This document shows positions 40,354-42,325 of a DNA stretch of 42,325 nucleotides, in pieces. Position 1 is the stretch's first letter; each line of letters starts with the position of its first letter. The notes below the pieces were generated by a model that saw only the letters and a list, made by a program, of their open reading frames with translations, ran no database searches and was not told the DNA's origin. The stretch is from the NCBI GenBank assembly GCA_016208315.1, contig JACQYF010000042.1, positions 1 through 42,325 on the forward strand, written 5' to 3'. The position numbers and the translations under genes are program-made. This DNA is from Chloroflexota bacterium (GTDB taxonomy: Bacteria > Chloroflexota > Anaerolineae > UBA4142).

Positions 40354-40638
40354 ATGGACATCGAGTTCGACGGCGAAATTCGGTTCTGGCGTGGTCCGGC
40401 GCCATGGTTCTTCGTCACCGTTCCGGCGGAGCAGAGCCGCGACCTGAAAGCGATATCAGGGCTCGTGACGTATGGCTGGGGCGTGATTCCGGTCCACGTT
40501 CGGGTCGGAAAAACCGAGTGGAAGACCTCCTTGTTCCCCAAAGATGGCCGCTACCTTGTACCTATCAAAGCGAGTGTCCGAAAAGCAGAAAACCTTGAGG
40601 AAGGTGACCCAGTGACGGTCCGGCTAAAAGTTCGTTGA
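40354..40638 (+). CDS. DUF1905 family protein
   Basis: A 94-residue beta-barrel-like protein that appears complete. DUF1905 marks: EIRFWRGPAPWFFVTVPAE at the start, YGWGVIPVHVRVGKTEWKTS, LFPKDGRYLVPIKASVRKAE and LEEGDPVTVRLKVR at the end. No biochemical role is established; members often occur as lone mobile genes, including in integron cassettes. GTTAGGC lies 16 bases before the start (40332-40338), but the matching attC arms are poor. The ribosome site is weak. Confidence 0.88.
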   Translation: MDIEFDGEIRFWRGPAPWFFVTVPAEQSRDLKAISGLVTYGWGVIPVHVRVGKTEWKTSLFPKDGRYLVPIKASVRKAENLEEGDPVTVRLKVR

Positions 40639-40677
40639 TAAACAATAAAGGGTTCAATCATTGGAAAAGGAGCTGAG

Positions 40678-40915
40678 ATGATGCAAAAAATCACAGCGCA
40701 TTTATGGTTCGATAAAGAAGCGAAAGAGGCGGCCAAGTTTAATACGTCCATTTTCGCCAATTCCAAGATCACGAACATCACGACCATCCATGAGGTACCC
40801 AGTCCGACGGGAGACTCCGATATCATCTCCTTCGAGCTGAGTACGGTGTTTCGTGGCAAGTCTGGCCAACCGCCCTGGGCGAAATGATGGCGAAGGGTAC
40901 ACCCGCTAGCAACCA
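40678..40915 (+). pseudogene. VOC/PhnB-like (3-demethylubiquinone methyltransferase family) gene with internal deletion
   Basis: The N-terminus MQKITAHLWFDKEAKEAAKF, NTSIFANSKITNIT and DIISFEL is typical of this glyoxalase-fold family. Immediately afterwards, in another frame, SWQVWPTALGEMMAKGTP is readable (about 40853-40905), which is the usual segment near the C-terminus. About 60-70 codons between are missing and the frame is broken; the first frame stops at 40887. A GGAG ribosome site precedes the two start ATGs. Non-functional. The 3' end is joined to a sulfatase fragment. Confidence 0.72.
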
Positions 40916-41668
40916 GGCGGGCGAGGTCGCGCCCGCCGCGGTCCAATTTCTGCAAGGCCCGCCACCGCAGCCCTTTTTTCTTTCGGTGGGATTCACGGAA
41001 ACCCATCGTCCGTACCCTCTTGCGACCGAACGTGAAGATCCGCGCTGTGCTCGGCCGCCGGTCACGCTGCCCGATACCCCAGACACTCGGCAGGACATGG
41101 CCAACTTTGAGGCGAGTGCGCGGCGGCTCGACGATGCCGTCGGTACGGTCCTGCGCGGACTCGAGGCCAGTGGTCTGGCCGCGAACACCCTCGTCGTCTG
41201 CACGACCGATCACGGCATTGCGTTTCCCGGCATGAAATGTACCCTCACCGATCACGGGATCGGGGTGCTGTTGATCGTGCGCGGGCCCGAGCCCTTTTCT
41301 GGGGGCAAGGTTTCGGATGCGCTCGCCTCGCAGGTTGACCTGTTCCCGACGCTCTGCGAGTGGTTGTGCCTTCCGCCACCCGCGTGGCTGCAAGGCAAAT
41401 CGCTCATGCCGCTCCTGCGCGGTTCGGCGGCAGAGGTGAATGACGAGATTTTCGCCCAAGTCAACTATCATGCGGCTTACAGGAAATGAACAATCTCACC
41501 GACGATCCCAGGACGACGACAGCGCTGGCCGAAATGCGCGATCGTTTGCAGCGCTGGATGGAACGCACGCAAGATCCGATGCTAACGGGAGACATACCGG
41601 CGCCCGCGGGCGCGCGAGTCAATGATGCCGATGGTTTGTCGCCAAGCGAAGCCCCGCGCACACTCTAG
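40916..41668 (+). pseudogene. Sulfatase gene fragment, 5'-truncated and internally deleted
   Basis: From about 40916 the frame reads sulfatase family sequence: PPPQPFFLSVGFTETHRPYP, FEASARRLDDAVGTVL, the metal-site motif CTTDHGIAFPGMKCTLTDHG and QVDLFPTLCEWL, to VNYHAAY near 41478. Then, in a shifted frame, QEMNNLTDDP and LQRWMERTQDPMLTGD continue to the family's normal end at 41668. The N-terminal half with the formylglycine site (CxPxR) is missing, and about 60-80 codons are lost at the second joint. The upstream joint is with the VOC gene. No sulfatase activity is expected. Confidence 0.75.
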
Positions 41669-41709
41669 CCAGCGGGCACTCGCCTCGTTGGACGTGCATG
41701 CAAAGAGAA

Positions 41710-41737
41710 TTGACCTTTTCGGTATTGTGGCTATACT
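41710..41737 (+). promoter_or_regulatory. Sigma-70-type promoter of the riboswitch transcript
   Basis: TTGACC (41710-41715), 16 bases, TATACT (41732-41737). The start is predicted near 41744, about 50 bases before the riboswitch. Confidence 0.75.
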
Positions 41738-41795
41738 CTACCGAGAAGTTGCCGCACAGTGCTCGCGGCAGTCACGTTTCATTCAGCGTAGTGGG

Positions 41796-41912
41796 AGATC
41801 GCCTAATTCCAATTGAAACGGGGGAACCATCTCGATCGGGGTGAGTCCGAATTCTTCTCGGTAGGGTCCCTGGAGGGACCCGAACCCGTCAGCTAACTCC
41901 GTCGGCGTGTCC
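41796..41912 (+). promoter_or_regulatory. ydaO-yuaA type cyclic-di-AMP riboswitch
   Basis: Conserved blocks of the ydaO class occur in order: CGCCTAATTCC, CGGGGGAACC, CGGGGTGAGTC, then TAGGGTCCCTGGAGGGACCC (a closed hairpin in which AGGGTCCC pairs with GGGACCC), GAACCCGTCAGCTAACTCCG and the closing GGCG that pairs with the first CGCC. This class binds c-di-AMP and usually turns off genes for potassium and osmolyte transport or cell-wall work. A promoter lies upstream and a terminator hairpin follows directly. The gene it controls is a decayed permease. Confidence 0.9.
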
Positions 41913-41915
41913 AGA

Positions 41916-41947
41916 CCCGTTGATCGCCTTGTGGCGCAACGGGTTTC
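41916..41947 (+). terminator. Expression-platform hairpin of the riboswitch
   Basis: CCCGTTG-AT-CGCC, loop TTGT, GGCG-CAACGGG then TTTC. This nested stem sits 4 bases after the riboswitch closing helix. Its U-run is short, so it may be a weak terminator or need the ligand-bound fold. Confidence 0.7.
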
Positions 41948-41968
41948 AACCAGGCGGAGATAGCATTT

Positions 41969-42325
41969 ATGCCGGCTGTCCTCATCTATCCATTGATCGG
42001 TCTAACCTACCTGGGAGTTGCCTTCGGCGGTTATCCCGATTCCATACCTCATCGGCTTGGCGACTGCAGCAAACATTGGCTCCGCCGCGACGATCACCGG
42101 GAATTCCCAGAATATGCTCATTGGCTTGACCGCGCCCATTGCTTTTGTCGAGTTCAGCCGCGCGCTCGTGCCCGTCGCGCTCCTGGGCTTGGTCATCGCC
42201 TGGGGCATCCTGCTGTGGCTGTATCGGACTGAATTTGCTCCGCGCACTCTACCGCCAACTGCCGCGATGCCCACGCCGAGCGATCCGTGGCTCTTGAAAA
42301 AGAGCTTGGCGCTGATCGGGCTGAT
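41969..42325 (+). pseudogene. ArsB/NhaD/CitT-type ion permease with internal deletion and frameshift (runs off window)
   Basis: ATG 41969 (GGAG 9 bases upstream) codes the usual first helix of the family, PAVLIYPLIGLTYLGVAFGG. Near 42034 the frame changes; in the new phase IPYLIGLATAANIGSAATIT, GNSQNMLIGLTAPIAF and LVPVALLGLVIAWGILLWLY continue to the window end. In intact relatives the first helix and this ANIGSxATITGNxQN motif are more than 100 residues apart, so most of the N-terminal half is deleted. The family exports or imports anions or exchanges Na+/H+. It is the target of the c-di-AMP riboswitch. The rest of the gene lies outside the window. Confidence 0.78.

Noticed and set aside
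41486..41668. Independent 60-residue gene after the sulfatase fragment
   Set aside because: Its sequence is the usual C-terminal end of the same sulfatase family, so it is the displaced 3' part of that gene and not a separate gene.

Overview
The window looks like a chromosomal stretch from a member of the Chloroflexota, most likely Anaerolineae-like. This is an inference from gene content and style: high GC, several GAF/PAS sensor kinases paired with NarL-type regulators, an F420-type luciferase-like oxidoreductase, a Thr/Pro-rich linker protein with a CARDB-like domain, a DUF4331-TPR-NicO group, and many short palindromic repeats between genes. No rRNA, tRNA or CRISPR array was seen.

Left part (1-22.8 kb, almost all minus strand): a NarL regulator and GAF kinase pair, a short MscS channel, a DRE-TIM metallolyase, a FAH-family enzyme, ComEC with a wrecked metallo-beta-lactamase domain, a membrane-anchored sigma-factor-like fusion protein, a YbhN-like flippase, a small SWIM zinc-finger protein behind a long structured leader with a terminator, an LLM oxidoreductase with a leaderless-looking DUF4926 gene, an FtsB/DivIC-like gene with DUF711 and a Rossmann protein, a second kinase/regulator pair, an overlooked 54-residue membrane protein, and the ammonium transporter Amt. 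Palindromic or tandem repeats sit at most gene ends and often supply the stop codon. Two such repeats lie in frame inside genes.

Middle (22.8-34 kb): a plus-strand group of DUF4331 (N-terminus lost), a TPR protein and a NicO-type Ni/Co transporter converges on a minus-strand signalling operon: a membrane kinase, a lone receiver protein (ATGA overlap) and a 1244-residue REC-PAS-GAF protein ending in an HD-GYP c-di-GMP phosphodiesterase.

Right part (34-42.3 kb): a decaying accessory region. An IS630-type element has kept both terminal inverted repeats but lost the 5' part of its transposase. Around it are a hydrolase with an in-frame amber stop, the 3' end of an Eco57I-like methylase with a frameshift, a helicase 5' part joined to a carbohydrate-binding 3' part, a VOC gene and a sulfatase that each lost an internal piece, and a permease gutted in the same way that still sits behind a well-formed ydaO-type c-di-AMP riboswitch with promoter and terminator. 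Small intact unknown genes (158, 98, 156 and 94 residues) lie between the wrecks.
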